46,024 nucleotides of DNA. Origin: Streptomyces sp. SID10853 (GTDB lineage Bacteria > Actinomycetota > Actinomycetes > Streptomycetales > Streptomycetaceae). A program made the translations under genes and the position numbers. The stretch's first letter is position 1. The number at the start of each line of letters is the position of its first letter. The DNA lies in contig NZ_JAAGLN010000031.1 in the NCBI RefSeq assembly GCF_010548145.1, positions 1 to 46,024 of the forward strand, read 5' to 3'. Below, one piece after another: positions 16,375-24,270 of the stretch. The notes under the pieces were generated by a model. The model had not been told where the DNA came from. It saw only the letters and a program-made list of their open reading frames with translations, and searched no databases.

Positions 16375-17752
16375 CGAAGCGCAGCTGGATACCACCGAAG
16401 GCGACGACTTCCCGGAGAGAAGAGGGGGCCGTCACGCGGCCCCGAGGAAGTCGCTGCTGACGAAGCTGCACATACCCGCGAGCAAGGCGATAGCCCTGGC
16501 GGCCATGCCCACCGCGGTGTTCGTCGGGATGGGACTCACCCCCAAGCTGGCGATGGCCGACGACCAGGGCGACGTCCCGTTCGCAGCCGGTCCCTGTGTC
16601 TCCCGCTCCGACGACCCGAGCCCGTCCGCGAAGCCTTCGGACTCTCCGAGCCCCTCGGCCAGCGCGTCGGACGACGCGAAGGACAAGGCCAAGGACAAGG
16701 CCAAGAAGGACGACAAGCCGGCGGACGCATCGGACACTCCCTCGCCTTCGGCCACCCCCTCGGCGGGCGGGACCGGTTCCGCCGAGAAGGACAGCGCGTC
16801 GCCGTCCGGTTCGTCCGCGGGCGACCAGAAGTCCACCGCGGCCGACCCGTCGCCGAGCGCGACCGAGTCGAAGAACCCGCTGGACCCGCTGGGTGTGGGT
16901 GACGCGCTCAAGCACCTGTTCAACCCGGACAAGGACACGGCGAGCCCGTCCCCGGACCCGTCGTCCTCCGCGACATCCGAGAAGACCGCGGCCGAGAAGA
17001 CCGCCGCCGAGAAGAAGGCAGCGGAGAAGAAGGCGGCGGAGAAGAAAGCCGCTGAGAAGAAGGCGGCCGACAAGAAGGCCGCGGACTCCGCTGCGAAGAC
17101 GGCCGGTCAGGTCACCGGCGCGGCGAAGAGCACGGCCGACAAGACCGCCGAGAAGATCCGCGAGGCGGCCGCCGAGGCCGGCAAGTCGGTCAAGGAACTC
17201 CCCTCGGACGTCAAGGGACTGGACCCGAAGAAGGACACGGACATCCCGGACGGCGCCAAGCCGTCCTACCCGTGCCCGACCCCCGACCCCAAGGCGCTCG
17301 CCGCGGCCGATCTGGAACAGGGCATCCCCGCCCTGCCCGACGACCCGTGGACGCTGAAGAGTTCGATGCTGACCCTCAAGGGCCTCGACTACAAGGGCAT
17401 CGTCGAGGTCAGGACGGCCAGCGGCAAGGTCAAGAAGGTCCTGAAGTTCACCTCGACCTCGCTGGACATCAAGGACCTGCACCAGATGACCGTCGGCCCG
17501 AACGGGGCCACCGGCCATGTGAAGGGCGCACCGGGCTCGACGTCGACCATCCGCGACGGCCAGGTCACGATGTACACGGAGTCGCTGAAGGGCAACCTCT
17601 TCGGCCTCATCCCGATCACCTTCAGCCCCGACACCCCGCCGCCGATCAATGTGCCGTTCGCGTTCTTCACGGACGTCACGGTGAAGCAGGCAGGGCAGTT
17701 CGGCGGCACGCTCCACATCCCCGGTCTGCAGAACTACTTCACGGGCGCCTGA
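16364..17752 (+). CDS. Exported Ser/Pro- and Lys/Ala-rich protein of unknown function
   Basis: 462 residues if GTG 16364 is used, which has GGTGGGAGG ending 4 bases upstream and overlaps the DUF6114 stop; ATG 16322 and ATG 16343 are in-frame alternatives with weaker ribosome sites. After a charged N-terminus comes a membrane segment, SKAIALAAMPTAVFVGMGLT, then AMADDQG, which may be a signal cleavage site. Next come a Ser/Pro/Asp stretch (DDPSPSAKPSDSPSPSAS), alternating Lys/Asp, and seven EKKAA-type pentapeptides that predict a long helix. The C-terminal 170 residues, from YPCPTPDPKALAAADLEQ, form a more conserved-looking domain rich in Lys, Thr and beta strands. The protein looks like a cell-wall-spanning stalk carrying a globular head. 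I do not recognise a named family. Confidence 0.75.
   Translation: MRGDEAQLDTTEGDDFPERRGGRHAAPRKSLLTKLHIPASKAIALAAMPTAVFVGMGLTPKLAMADDQGDVPFAAGPCVSRSDDPSPSAKPSDSPSPSASASDDAKDKAKDKAKKDDKPADASDTPSPSATPSAGGTGSAEKDSASPSGSSAGDQKSTAADPSPSATESKNPLDPLGVGDALKHLFNPDKDTASPSPDPSSSATSEKTAAEKTAAEKKAAEKKAAEKKAAEKKAADKKAADSAAKTAGQVTGAAKSTADKTAEKIREAAAEAGKSVKELPSDVKGLDPKKDTDIPDGAKPSYPCPTPDPKALAAADLEQGIPALPDDPWTLKSSMLTLKGLDYKGIVEVRTASGKVKKVLKFTSTSLDIKDLHQMTVGPNGATGHVKGAPGSTSTIRDGQVTMYTESLKGNLFGLIPITFSPDTPPPINVPFAFFTDVTVKQAGQFGGTLHIPGLQNYFTGA
16979..17083 (+). repeat. 15-bp tandem repeat coding seven [ED]K[TK]AA units
   Basis: Seven consecutive 15-base units of the form GAGAAGAAGGCNGCN encode EKTAA x2, EKKAA x4 and DKKAA. 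The repeat preserves frame. It would give an extended, strongly charged alpha-helix between the membrane-proximal Ser/Pro-rich segment and the C-terminal domain of the exported protein. Confidence 0.9.
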
Positions 17753-17784
17753 CCCCCCGGCGCGCGAACTTCCGGGAGCCGCGG

Positions 17785-17836
17785 AAACGGCTGTGGCCCG
17801 CACCCTCGAACCAGAGGGCGCGGGCCACAGCCGTTT
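17785..17836. terminator. Long hairpin after the DUF6230/DUF6114 unit
   Basis: Left arm AAACGGCTGTGGCCCG (17785-17800) pairs with CGGGCCACAGCCGTTT (17821-17836), 16 base pairs without mismatch. The 20-base loop can extend the stem through CACCCTC/GAGGGCG with one mismatch. It starts 33 bases after the stop at 17752. No U-tract follows, which is usual for GC-rich actinobacterial terminators. The arm core recurs in the hairpin at 24271-24314. Confidence 0.8.
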
Positions 17837-18039
17837 CTACGGGACGGGGCCGCGGCACGCCCGCTCGCCGGGCGCAGGATCCCCCGATCTCCTCTCCTGA
17901 TCCTCTTCCCACCCGAGGTGTGACAATCGGCAGGGGTCGGTGCTGACTTCCGTTGGCGCCGACGACGCAGATGCGCGGAAGCGCCGCCGGACGCTTTGGC
18001 ACACGCCCGCCGCCCCCGGGCGGTGAAGACGGGAGAGAC

Positions 18040-18732
18040 GTGGAACTTCAGGGGCTGCACGGGCAGGTGGTGGACCTGATCGGCCGGTCCCTCGCGGCGG
18101 AGGAGACCCGCGCAGGCGAGGTGCTGCGCCTGGAGGACGTTCAGGATCGATACGACGTCTCGCGTACCGTCGCCCGCGAGGCGGTGCGTGTACTGGAGTC
18201 GAAACGGGTGGTCACGAGCCGGCCCCGGATCGGCATCACGGTGCGACCGCCGGCTGAATGGAATCTCTACGATCCGCAGGTAATCCGCTGGCGGCTCGCC
18301 TCGCCGGCGCGCGCCGTCCAACTGCGCGAACTGGCCGAACTGCGTGCGGCCGTGGAGCCCGCAGCGGCCGTGCTCGCTGCTCAGTCGGCCGATACTGTGG
18401 CGCGGCGCGAGGCGCTCGGGCATGCACACGCCATGGCCGACGCGGCGGGCGAAGGGAACGCGGGAGCCTTCGTGGCCGCTGACACGGCCTTCCATCGCAC
18501 GCTGCTTCGTTCCTCGGGCAACCGGATGTTCGCGCAGTTGGCGGAGGCGACCGAGGAACTGCTGCACGGTCGTCGCGACCTGCTGCTGATGCCGGACAAG
18601 CTGGACGACGCGGCCGTGGCGAGCCACTTGGAGTTGGCTGAAGCGGTGGCAGAGGGGCGTGCGGCGGAGGCCGCTGCCTGCATGCGGGCGATCTTGGAAG
18701 GTGCCCGGACGGAGACGGAAGAATTGCTCTGA
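18040..18732 (+). CDS. GntR-family regulator, FadR subfamily (FCD domain)
   Basis: 230 residues from GTG 18040, with GGGAGAG five bases before; the frame is open upstream to 17953 but that part is Pro/Gly-rich and lacks a site. The N-terminal winged helix, VLRLEDVQDRYDVSRTVAREAVRVLESKRVV, is the GntR recognition region. The C-terminal FCD domain shows LRELAELRAAVEPAAAVLAAQ and ADTAFHRTLLRSSGNRMF, whose Asp and His residues bind metal in this subfamily, and ends SHLELAEAVAEGRAAEA. FadR-subfamily proteins with FCD domains usually sense carboxylates or sugar acids. It probably controls the MFS-SDR-ADH operon that begins 445 bases downstream. Confidence 0.92.
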   Translation: MELQGLHGQVVDLIGRSLAAEETRAGEVLRLEDVQDRYDVSRTVAREAVRVLESKRVVTSRPRIGITVRPPAEWNLYDPQVIRWRLASPARAVQLRELAELRAAVEPAAAVLAAQSADTVARREALGHAHAMADAAGEGNAGAFVAADTAFHRTLLRSSGNRMFAQLAEATEELLHGRRDLLLMPDKLDDAAVASHLELAEAVAEGRAAEAAACMRAILEGARTETEELL

Positions 18733-19176
18733 CCGAGCACGTGTCAGGACTGTGCGGTCACGTGCGGCATTCGGCCGGCAGAGCCGCGAGCAGGCAGGGA
18801 AACACAGTTGACCCGGCGGCGTAGAGGCGCGTGAACGAAGCGGCGCCTCCTTCTGTCGGCTCTACGGGGCAATGCGGCCAAATCGCTTGCACCCCCGGCC
18901 CGTTGTGAGGACGGCTCGGGCTGGTGCCGCGCGCGTGCCGAGAACCCCGCCGCATCGTTCGCAGAGCTTCTGGTGCCTGGCGCGGGCGGAGTACGGGTTC
19001 GCCGTCCTGGATACGCCGACGCTCGGCCGGGACGTGTGACGGCGCCAGGCTGCGGAGCCTGGCGGTCTGGGCGGGCGGCTCTCCCCGGTCCACAAGTGGT
19101 CGCGGCTGGATCTTGACTCCCACACTCATCCGCTGATAGTCATTTGATACTACCATTGCTGCGAAAGGTTCAGGCC
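18733..19176 (+). other. 444-base intergenic region before the sugar transporter; no intact gene seen
   Basis: A 151-codon minus frame crosses 18758-19213, but it has no ribosome site, unusual composition and runs into the transporter gene, so I do not accept it. Codon phase is not maintained over any length, and the segment could be decayed coding sequence. The last 65 bases contain the promoter and operator-like symmetry described separately. Confidence 0.55.
19113..19152 (+). promoter_or_regulatory. Promoter with operator-like symmetry before the sugar transporter
   Basis: -35 TTGACT (19113-19118), 18-base spacer, -10 TAGTCA (19137-19142). Overlapping the -10 is an imperfect dyad with arms TAGT (19137-19140) and ACTA (19149-19152) in TGATAGTCATTTGATACTAC. 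A GntR/FadR protein bound here would block transcription. The transporter ATG follows at 19177. Confidence 0.5.
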
Positions 19177-20589
19177 ATGCCCACGCAACCGGACAGCGTC
19201 GCAAAGGCAACAAAGCAATCCGCAGTGTCCGGAGAGGGGCGATTGCTGGGAGTCGCCGCAGGGGTGGCAGCGGTAGCCGGACTGCTCTTCGGCTACGACA
19301 CCGGCATCATCTCGACCGCCTTGCTGTCCATCACGCAGGACTTTCATCTCAGCTCCCAGGGAAAGGAACTGGTGACCAGTTCGATCCTGGTCGGCGCCAT
19401 CGCAGGGGCGCTCATCTCGGCCCGGCTGTCGGAGCGCCGGGGGCGGAAGTTCGCGGCCATACTGGTCGGGGCCGTCTTCGCACTCGGCACCGTAGGCTCC
19501 GCGCTCTCCCCCGATGTCGAGATGCTGATCGCCTCGCGTCTCGTCCTGGGCCTGGCCGTGGGCGGGTCCTCTCAGGTCATCCCCATCTACATCGCCGAGA
19601 TCGCGCCCGCGTCCCGGCGCGGTCGGTTGGTGGTGATGTACCAGGTACTCATCGCAGCGGGTGTGCTGCTCTCCGCCGTCGTCGGTTACGCGACCCACGA
19701 CTCCTGGTCCTGGCGGTGGATGGTCGCGGTCGCCGTGATCCCCGCGCTGCTGCTGGTGGCAGCCACGGCCTTTCTCCCGGAGAGCCCGCGCTGGCTGGTC
19801 GCGCACGGTCAGCCCGAGCGGGCCGGGAACGTTCTGCGTCGGCTGCGCACGACCCCAGAAGAGGCGGAGGCTGAGCTTCGCGAGGTCAGCGCCCTTCCCG
19901 AGCAAGGGAAACGCAAGGAGAAGCTGAGCGCGCGATGGCTGCGCCCCGCGCTGGTGGCCGGGCTCGGCGTGGCATTGTTCGCACAGGTCACAGGCATCAA
20001 CGCCATCGTCTATTACGCGCCGACCTTCCTTTCCGAATCCGGGTTCGGGGAGTCGACGGCGCTGCTCGGGACCGTCGGTGTCGGTGCCGTCGAGACCGTG
20101 ATGGTGATCATAGGAGCGATGACCGTGGACCGCATCGGCCGCCGTCGGCTGATGCTGTGGACCCTGCCGGGCTCCGCGCTGAGTCTCGTCGTCATGGGTG
20201 CGGCTTCACTCGCCGGGAACGCCGGGTGGGCGGTCATGCTGTTCATGCTGCTCTACATGGCGTTCAACAGCCTCGGCATGCAGGTCGTCGCCTGGCTCAT
20301 GGGGTCGGAACTGTTCCCGCTTCCGGTGCGCGGCAAGGCGATGAGCGCCCACGCGACCACCTTGTGGGGGGCCGACCTCCTGGTCTCCATGACGACCCTG
20401 TCCCTGGTCGACGGCATCTCCCTGACCGGAATGCTGTGGGTGTACGCGGCGCTGAACGTCGCCGCGATCGTTTTCGTCGTGCTCCGGGTGCCCGAGACAA
20501 CCGGGCGCTCCCTGGAACAGATCGAGTCGAGCCTGCGCGACGGGACGTTCGTCCCCCGGCGCAACGAGGGAATCGAAGGAGCGGAATGA
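19177..20589 (+). CDS. MFS sugar porter (SP family)
   Basis: 470 residues from ATG 19177, with AAAGG eight bases upstream; the TTG-initiated extension to 19144 overlaps the promoter and is rejected. Sugar-porter signatures are complete: GYDTGIIS after helix 1, SERRGRKFAAI (R-x-GRR loop), PIYIAEIAPASRRGRLVVMYQ, FLPESPRWLVAHGQ, the helix-7 QVTGINAIVYYAP, DRIGRRRLML and the final VPETTGRSLEQIE. Twelve membrane helices are expected. It is a proton-coupled carrier of hexose, pentose or polyol (GLUT/XylE/IolT relatives). Its stop overlaps the SDR gene start, making it the uptake step of this operon. Confidence 0.95.
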   Translation: MPTQPDSVAKATKQSAVSGEGRLLGVAAGVAAVAGLLFGYDTGIISTALLSITQDFHLSSQGKELVTSSILVGAIAGALISARLSERRGRKFAAILVGAVFALGTVGSALSPDVEMLIASRLVLGLAVGGSSQVIPIYIAEIAPASRRGRLVVMYQVLIAAGVLLSAVVGYATHDSWSWRWMVAVAVIPALLLVAATAFLPESPRWLVAHGQPERAGNVLRRLRTTPEEAEAELREVSALPEQGKRKEKLSARWLRPALVAGLGVALFAQVTGINAIVYYAPTFLSESGFGESTALLGTVGVGAVETVMVIIGAMTVDRIGRRRLMLWTLPGSALSLVVMGAASLAGNAGWAVMLFMLLYMAFNSLGMQVVAWLMGSELFPLPVRGKAMSAHATTLWGADLLVSMTTLSLVDGISLTGMLWVYAALNVAAIVFVVLRVPETTGRSLEQIESSLRDGTFVPRRNEGIEGAE

Positions 20590-21398
20590 ATTCGTCGGAA
20601 CGCGTCGTCTCGGAACGCGTCGTCCTGGTGACCGGCTCGACCCGCGGCATCGGCCGGGCGACGGCCGAGCTGTTCGGGGCCAGTGGATACCGCGTCGTCG
20701 TCCACGGCATGCGGAGCGAGGAGTGCGACGACACGCTGCATGCCATCCGCGGTGCGGGCGGCCACGCCGGTGTCGTCGCCGCCGACCTCACGCAGGAGGA
20801 GGCCCCTGAGTACCTGATCAATGCCGCCCGCGCGGTGTACGGACGGCTCGACGTCCTGGTCAACAACGCGGGGGCGAACGCCTTCACCGGCACGCTCGGC
20901 ACGTCGATCGCGGAGTGGCAGCATGCCATCGACCTCGACCTGCGAGCCGTGTGGCTGTGCTCGAAGGCAGCGGCGCGCTCCTTGGAACGGCCGGGCGCCA
21001 TCGTCAATGTGGCGTCGAACCACGCCTTCTCCACCATGGCCGGTTCCTTTCCGTACAACGTCGCGAAAGCCGGAGTCGTCGCTCTCGGGCAGTCGCTCGC
21101 CCTTGAGCTGACGCCGGATCGCATCCGCGTCAACACCGTCTGCCCCGGCTATATCGACACCCCGATCAACGAGACGTACTTCGGGGGCTTCGCCGATCCA
21201 GCGCGCGAACGAACCCGGGTCGAGGCGTTGCATCCCGTGCGGCGCATCGGCACGCCCCAGGACGTCGCGCGGGCCATCCGCTTCCTTGCCGACGAGCAGG
21301 AGGCCGGGTTCATCACCGGTACCAGCCTGCTCGTCGACGGTGGCAGATCGGCTCTCATGCAGGACCCCGACCCGGGACAAGCCCCGACACGGCCGTAA
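20586..21398 (+). CDS. Short-chain dehydrogenase/reductase (classical SDR)
   Basis: 270 residues from ATG 20586, overlapping the transporter stop in ATGA. Cofactor motif VTGSTRGIGRATAE (TGxxxGIG), structural NNAG, catalytic Ser in NVASNHAF and YNVAK (Tyr-x3-Lys), then NTVCPGYIDTPIN and the usual end FITGTSLLVDGG. His-Gly in VVVHGMRSEE at the end of strand 2 does not settle the NAD versus NADP preference. With a sugar porter and a zinc alcohol dehydrogenase it probably oxidises a sugar or polyol hydroxyl. A strong hairpin overlaps its stop codon. Confidence 0.92.
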   Translation: MNSSERVVSERVVLVTGSTRGIGRATAELFGASGYRVVVHGMRSEECDDTLHAIRGAGGHAGVVAADLTQEEAPEYLINAARAVYGRLDVLVNNAGANAFTGTLGTSIAEWQHAIDLDLRAVWLCSKAAARSLERPGAIVNVASNHAFSTMAGSFPYNVAKAGVVALGQSLALELTPDRIRVNTVCPGYIDTPINETYFGGFADPARERTRVEALHPVRRIGTPQDVARAIRFLADEQEAGFITGTSLLVDGGRSALMQDPDPGQAPTRP

Positions 21399-21415
21399 CA
21401 GGCACGGCCGTGTCG
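21385..21415 (+). terminator. 12-bp hairpin overlapping the SDR stop codon
   Basis: CGACACGGCCGT (21385-21396) pairs perfectly with ACGGCCGTGTCG (21404-21415), with a 7-base loop at 21397-21403; the TAA stop (21396-21398) spans the stem-loop boundary. The alcohol dehydrogenase gene follows at 21479 on the same strand, so the hairpin could act as a partial terminator or as a 3' stabiliser that sets the SDR/ADH ratio. Confidence 0.6.
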
Positions 21416-21478
21416 CGGCCGCAGGAAGCACGGAAGAGCACCGCACAGCACGAGCAACAGGACAAGAAAGGCTGAGAA

Positions 21479-22597
21479 ATGGGAATCAACAAGGTGGTCA
21501 CGCTCGACGGCCCCGGCGCCGCCCTCGACGTACGCGAGCAGCCGATGCCGAAGGTGCAGCGGGATAATCTCCTCGTACGCGTCGAGCTCTCCGGCGTGTG
21601 CGCCACGGATCTGCACATTTGCCAGGGCGACATTCCCGGTTTCCGCTACCCCGTGACACCGGGCCACGAAGTCGTCGGCACGGTCGCCGAAGTGGGCGCC
21701 GACTTCACGACGGACGTCACCGGACGGCCGGTGCGGTCCGGCGACCGGGTCGTGGTGATGCCGGCGACGCCGGACGGTACCTGTCCGTCGTGCCGCCGTG
21801 CGCGGCCGGTCCCCGACTGCGACAACTTCGATGTGATCGGTTTCTCTGTGCCCGAAGAGCGTCAGGCGGGCGGCGGCTGGGGACAGTACGTGCTGTGCAA
21901 CTCCAGCAGGGCGCGGGTGTTCGTCACCGAGGCGACCCCGGAAGCTGCGGTTCTGGCGGAGCCTGCTTCCACCCCGGTGGAAGGGATGCGCCGGGCAGGT
22001 GTCGCCTTCGGTGACAGCGTGCTCGTGCAGGGCACCGGCACCATCGGCCTGCTGGCGGTCGCCGCGGCCAGGGCTCTGGGCGCCGCCCGCATCGTCGCGA
22101 TCGGAGGGCCTGAGCGCCGGTTGCGCATCGCCGAAGAACTCGGCGCCGACACCACCATCAGCATCGAAGGGACACCCGACTCCGAGGAACGTGTGCGGCT
22201 TGCGCTCGCCGCCAGCCCCGGTGGCCTGGGCTTCGACGCGGTCGCGGAGTGCGTGGGGGCGCCCGCGGTGCTGCCTGAGGGTCTCTCCTGCCTTCGCAAG
22301 GGGGGAAGTTACCTGGAGCTCGGGCACTTCTCCGATGTGGGCGAGGCCAGAATCAATCCCTACAGGCACCTGCTCGCCAAGGACGCGCGCCTCGTGGCGG
22401 TCTCCGGCTACACCCCCGAGTCGTTCCACCGTGCTCTGCTGATGGTGGAGCGACTGGGCCCCGCAGCGGAATCCCTGGTCACGCACCGGTTGCCGATGTC
22501 CAGGGCCCAAGAGGCGGTCAACGCTCTGGCGCCTGGCCGGCAGTACCTGCTGGACGGAACCGAGGTCGGCAAGATCGTGATCGATCCCAGGCTGTAG
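21479..22597 (+). CDS. Zinc-dependent alcohol dehydrogenase (MDR superfamily)
   Basis: 372 residues from ATG 21479, with AGAAAGG about 9 bases upstream. Catalytic zinc ligands: Cys in SGVCATDLH and the GHEVVGTV His-Glu pair; coenzyme fold VLVQGTGTIGLLAVAAARALGA. The structural-zinc lobe is abnormal: CPSCRRARPVPDC has three Cys where the family has four (CxxCxxCx7C), and the last is two residues closer, so the second zinc may be absent. ADHs in sugar operons (sorbitol, galactitol or L-threonine dehydrogenase types) oxidise secondary alcohols with NAD+. It is the third gene of the unit with the sugar porter and SDR; the exact substrate is unknown. Confidence 0.9.
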   Translation: MGINKVVTLDGPGAALDVREQPMPKVQRDNLLVRVELSGVCATDLHICQGDIPGFRYPVTPGHEVVGTVAEVGADFTTDVTGRPVRSGDRVVVMPATPDGTCPSCRRARPVPDCDNFDVIGFSVPEERQAGGGWGQYVLCNSSRARVFVTEATPEAAVLAEPASTPVEGMRRAGVAFGDSVLVQGTGTIGLLAVAAARALGAARIVAIGGPERRLRIAEELGADTTISIEGTPDSEERVRLALAASPGGLGFDAVAECVGAPAVLPEGLSCLRKGGSYLELGHFSDVGEARINPYRHLLAKDARLVAVSGYTPESFHRALLMVERLGPAAESLVTHRLPMSRAQEAVNALAPGRQYLLDGTEVGKIVIDPRL

Positions 22598-22825
22598 CTG
22601 CCCGCGCGGTTGCTGTCTCCAGTAGCCGGTTCGGGCAGGGGCCTTCCGTGAACTGCGCCCTGCCTGGACCGGCAGAGCTGCCGCTGACCGGTGAGGGCTC
22701 CGCCGGGCACCCATGAGTGCTTTGGCAGGTGGTGGCGCGCCGAAGCAGGAATAGGCCCGGTGGGGCAGAATCGCCTGAGCCGTACGGATGTCCGAAGCCG
22801 GGCGGAGACCGTGGGGGAGTGAGCG

Positions 22826-23593
22826 GTGGGGGCTGTCGACGGCTGCCGGGCGACCGGCGACGAGGGCGCGCCCGCCGGGCACATACAACCGCGCCCCGCC
22901 GCAGTCGGGTTCACCGCGTACGGCAGGAGGCTGCTGCTCGGCGAGTGGCGGCGGATCGTGGCCGAGCCCGCACGCGCCTGCCGGCGGCGCGGGGTCGCGG
23001 GGGTCGCGCTGGGGGTGCTGGCCGTCCTCGCGGTGATCGTCGTCCACGAGCTGATACGGACCCGCACGGGCGCCGTCGCGATACGGCTGACCGGCGAGGT
23101 CCGGGGCGATCTGCCCCTCCCGCTGGTCCTGCTGCGTACCCCCGTCTCACTGGTCCTCACGGACCCCGGGCTGCCCGTGTGGGCCGGGCTGCCCAGGCTG
23201 TTCCTCGCCTTCGCGCTCGCCGAGCTGGTCATCGGCCGCGCCCGTACCCTGCTGATCGCCTGCGGCACATCCCTCGCGGGCACGCTGGGCGCCCGGGCGA
23301 TGATCGCCCTGGGCCACGGCCCGTTCGGGCTGCCGCCCGGCACCGCGCACGTCCTCGACACTGGGCCCTCCGCCGCTGTGGCCGGACTCTTCGCCTATCT
23401 GGCCGTGGTCAGGCGCGCGCCGGTGTTCGCCGTACTGACCAGCGGGGTGATCGTCGTCCAGTCGGCGCTCAGGCCGAATCTGGCGGGGCGCGAACATCTG
23501 CTGGCCGTGGGGGTGGCGCTGGTCTTCGGGGCCGCCGCATCCGTACGCTCCCGGCGTGCGCGCGGCACGTCCGCCGCCACTGTGGCCGGGTGA
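22826..23593 (+). CDS. Rhomboid-like integral membrane protein
   Basis: 255 residues from GTG 22826, with GGGGGAG six bases upstream. The N-terminal 60 residues are soluble, followed by about six hydrophobic segments (VAGVALGVLAVLAVIVVHEL; LFLAFALAELVIG; TLLIACGTSLAGTLGARAMI; AAVAGLFAYLAVV; VFAVLTSGVIVV; LLAVGVALVFGAAASV). DTGPSAAVAGLFAYLAVV echoes the rhomboid GxSG....GL pattern, but Gly-Pro-Ser-Ala replaces the strict GxSG and the helix-6 catalytic His is not obvious, so it is probably an inactive or divergent member. The preceding 228 bases (22598-22825) show no further feature. Function unknown. Confidence 0.7.
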   Translation: MGAVDGCRATGDEGAPAGHIQPRPAAVGFTAYGRRLLLGEWRRIVAEPARACRRRGVAGVALGVLAVLAVIVVHELIRTRTGAVAIRLTGEVRGDLPLPLVLLRTPVSLVLTDPGLPVWAGLPRLFLAFALAELVIGRARTLLIACGTSLAGTLGARAMIALGHGPFGLPPGTAHVLDTGPSAAVAGLFAYLAVVRRAPVFAVLTSGVIVVQSALRPNLAGREHLLAVGVALVFGAAASVRSRRARGTSAATVAG

Positions 23594-23676
23594 CGGGGTT
23601 TCCGGGCGCCGCGGGCGTATTCTCCGGCCGCCTGCGGCATTCCGCCGGGCCCCCGCCGACCCCTGTGAGGACCGCG

Positions 23677-24243
23677 ATGCGAAAGATCATCCTGATGATG
23701 TCGGTGTCCCTGGACGGGTACATCGAAGGCCCCGGCCGGGACATCGGCTGGCACCGGGTCGACGACGAACTCCACCGCTCGCTCAACGCGTATCTGGCGA
23801 CGATGGGCGGCTTCCTGGACGGCCGGGTGACCCATGAGCTGATGGCCGGGTACTGGCCGACCGCCGACGCCGACCCGGCCGCCGCCGAGACCGTGAAGGA
23901 GTTCGCGGAGATCTGGCGCGAGATGCCCAAGACCGTGTACTCCAGGACCCTGGACCGGACCGACTGGAACACCACCGTCGTACGGGAGGTGGTCCCCGAA
24001 GAGGTGCGGGCGCTCAAGGCGCGCCCCGGCGGGGACCTGTCGCTCGGCGGTGCGAATCTGGCCGCGTCCTTCATGGCGCACGGGCTGGTCGACGAGTTCC
24101 GCATCTACGTCCACCCGGTGCTCATCGGCGGCGGCACACCGCTCTTCCCGGCGGCGGGCGCCACCGTCGGACTCGACCTCGTGGAGTCCCGCACTTTCGG
24201 CAACGGCGTCGTCCAGCTGCACTACCGGCGCACCCCGGAGTGA
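23677..24243 (+). CDS. Dihydrofolate reductase-like (RibD C-terminal domain) protein
   Basis: 188 residues from ATG 23677. It begins KIILMMSVSLDGYIEGPGRDIGWH, the hallmark of the bacterial RibD_C/DHFR-like family, and contains ALKARPGGDLSLGGANLAASF, the NADPH-binding GG motif, and DEFRIYVHPVLIGGGTPLF, another hallmark. True DHFR (FolA) has a different active site, and RibD proper carries a fused deaminase domain, so an uncharacterised reductase of this family is the correct level. It stands alone between the rhomboid-like gene and the convergent pyk. A strong terminator follows its stop. Confidence 0.9.
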   Translation: MRKIILMMSVSLDGYIEGPGRDIGWHRVDDELHRSLNAYLATMGGFLDGRVTHELMAGYWPTADADPAAAETVKEFAEIWREMPKTVYSRTLDRTDWNTTVVREVVPEEVRALKARPGGDLSLGGANLAASFMAHGLVDEFRIYVHPVLIGGGTPLFPAAGATVGLDLVESRTFGNGVVQLHYRRTPE

Positions 24244-24270
24244 CCGGCGGACGGAGACCGCCGGAAACAG

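Noticed and set aside
18758..19213. Minus frame of 151 codons upstream of the sugar transporter
   Set aside because: It overlaps the transporter's promoter and start, has no ribosome site, and resembles no protein that I recognise.
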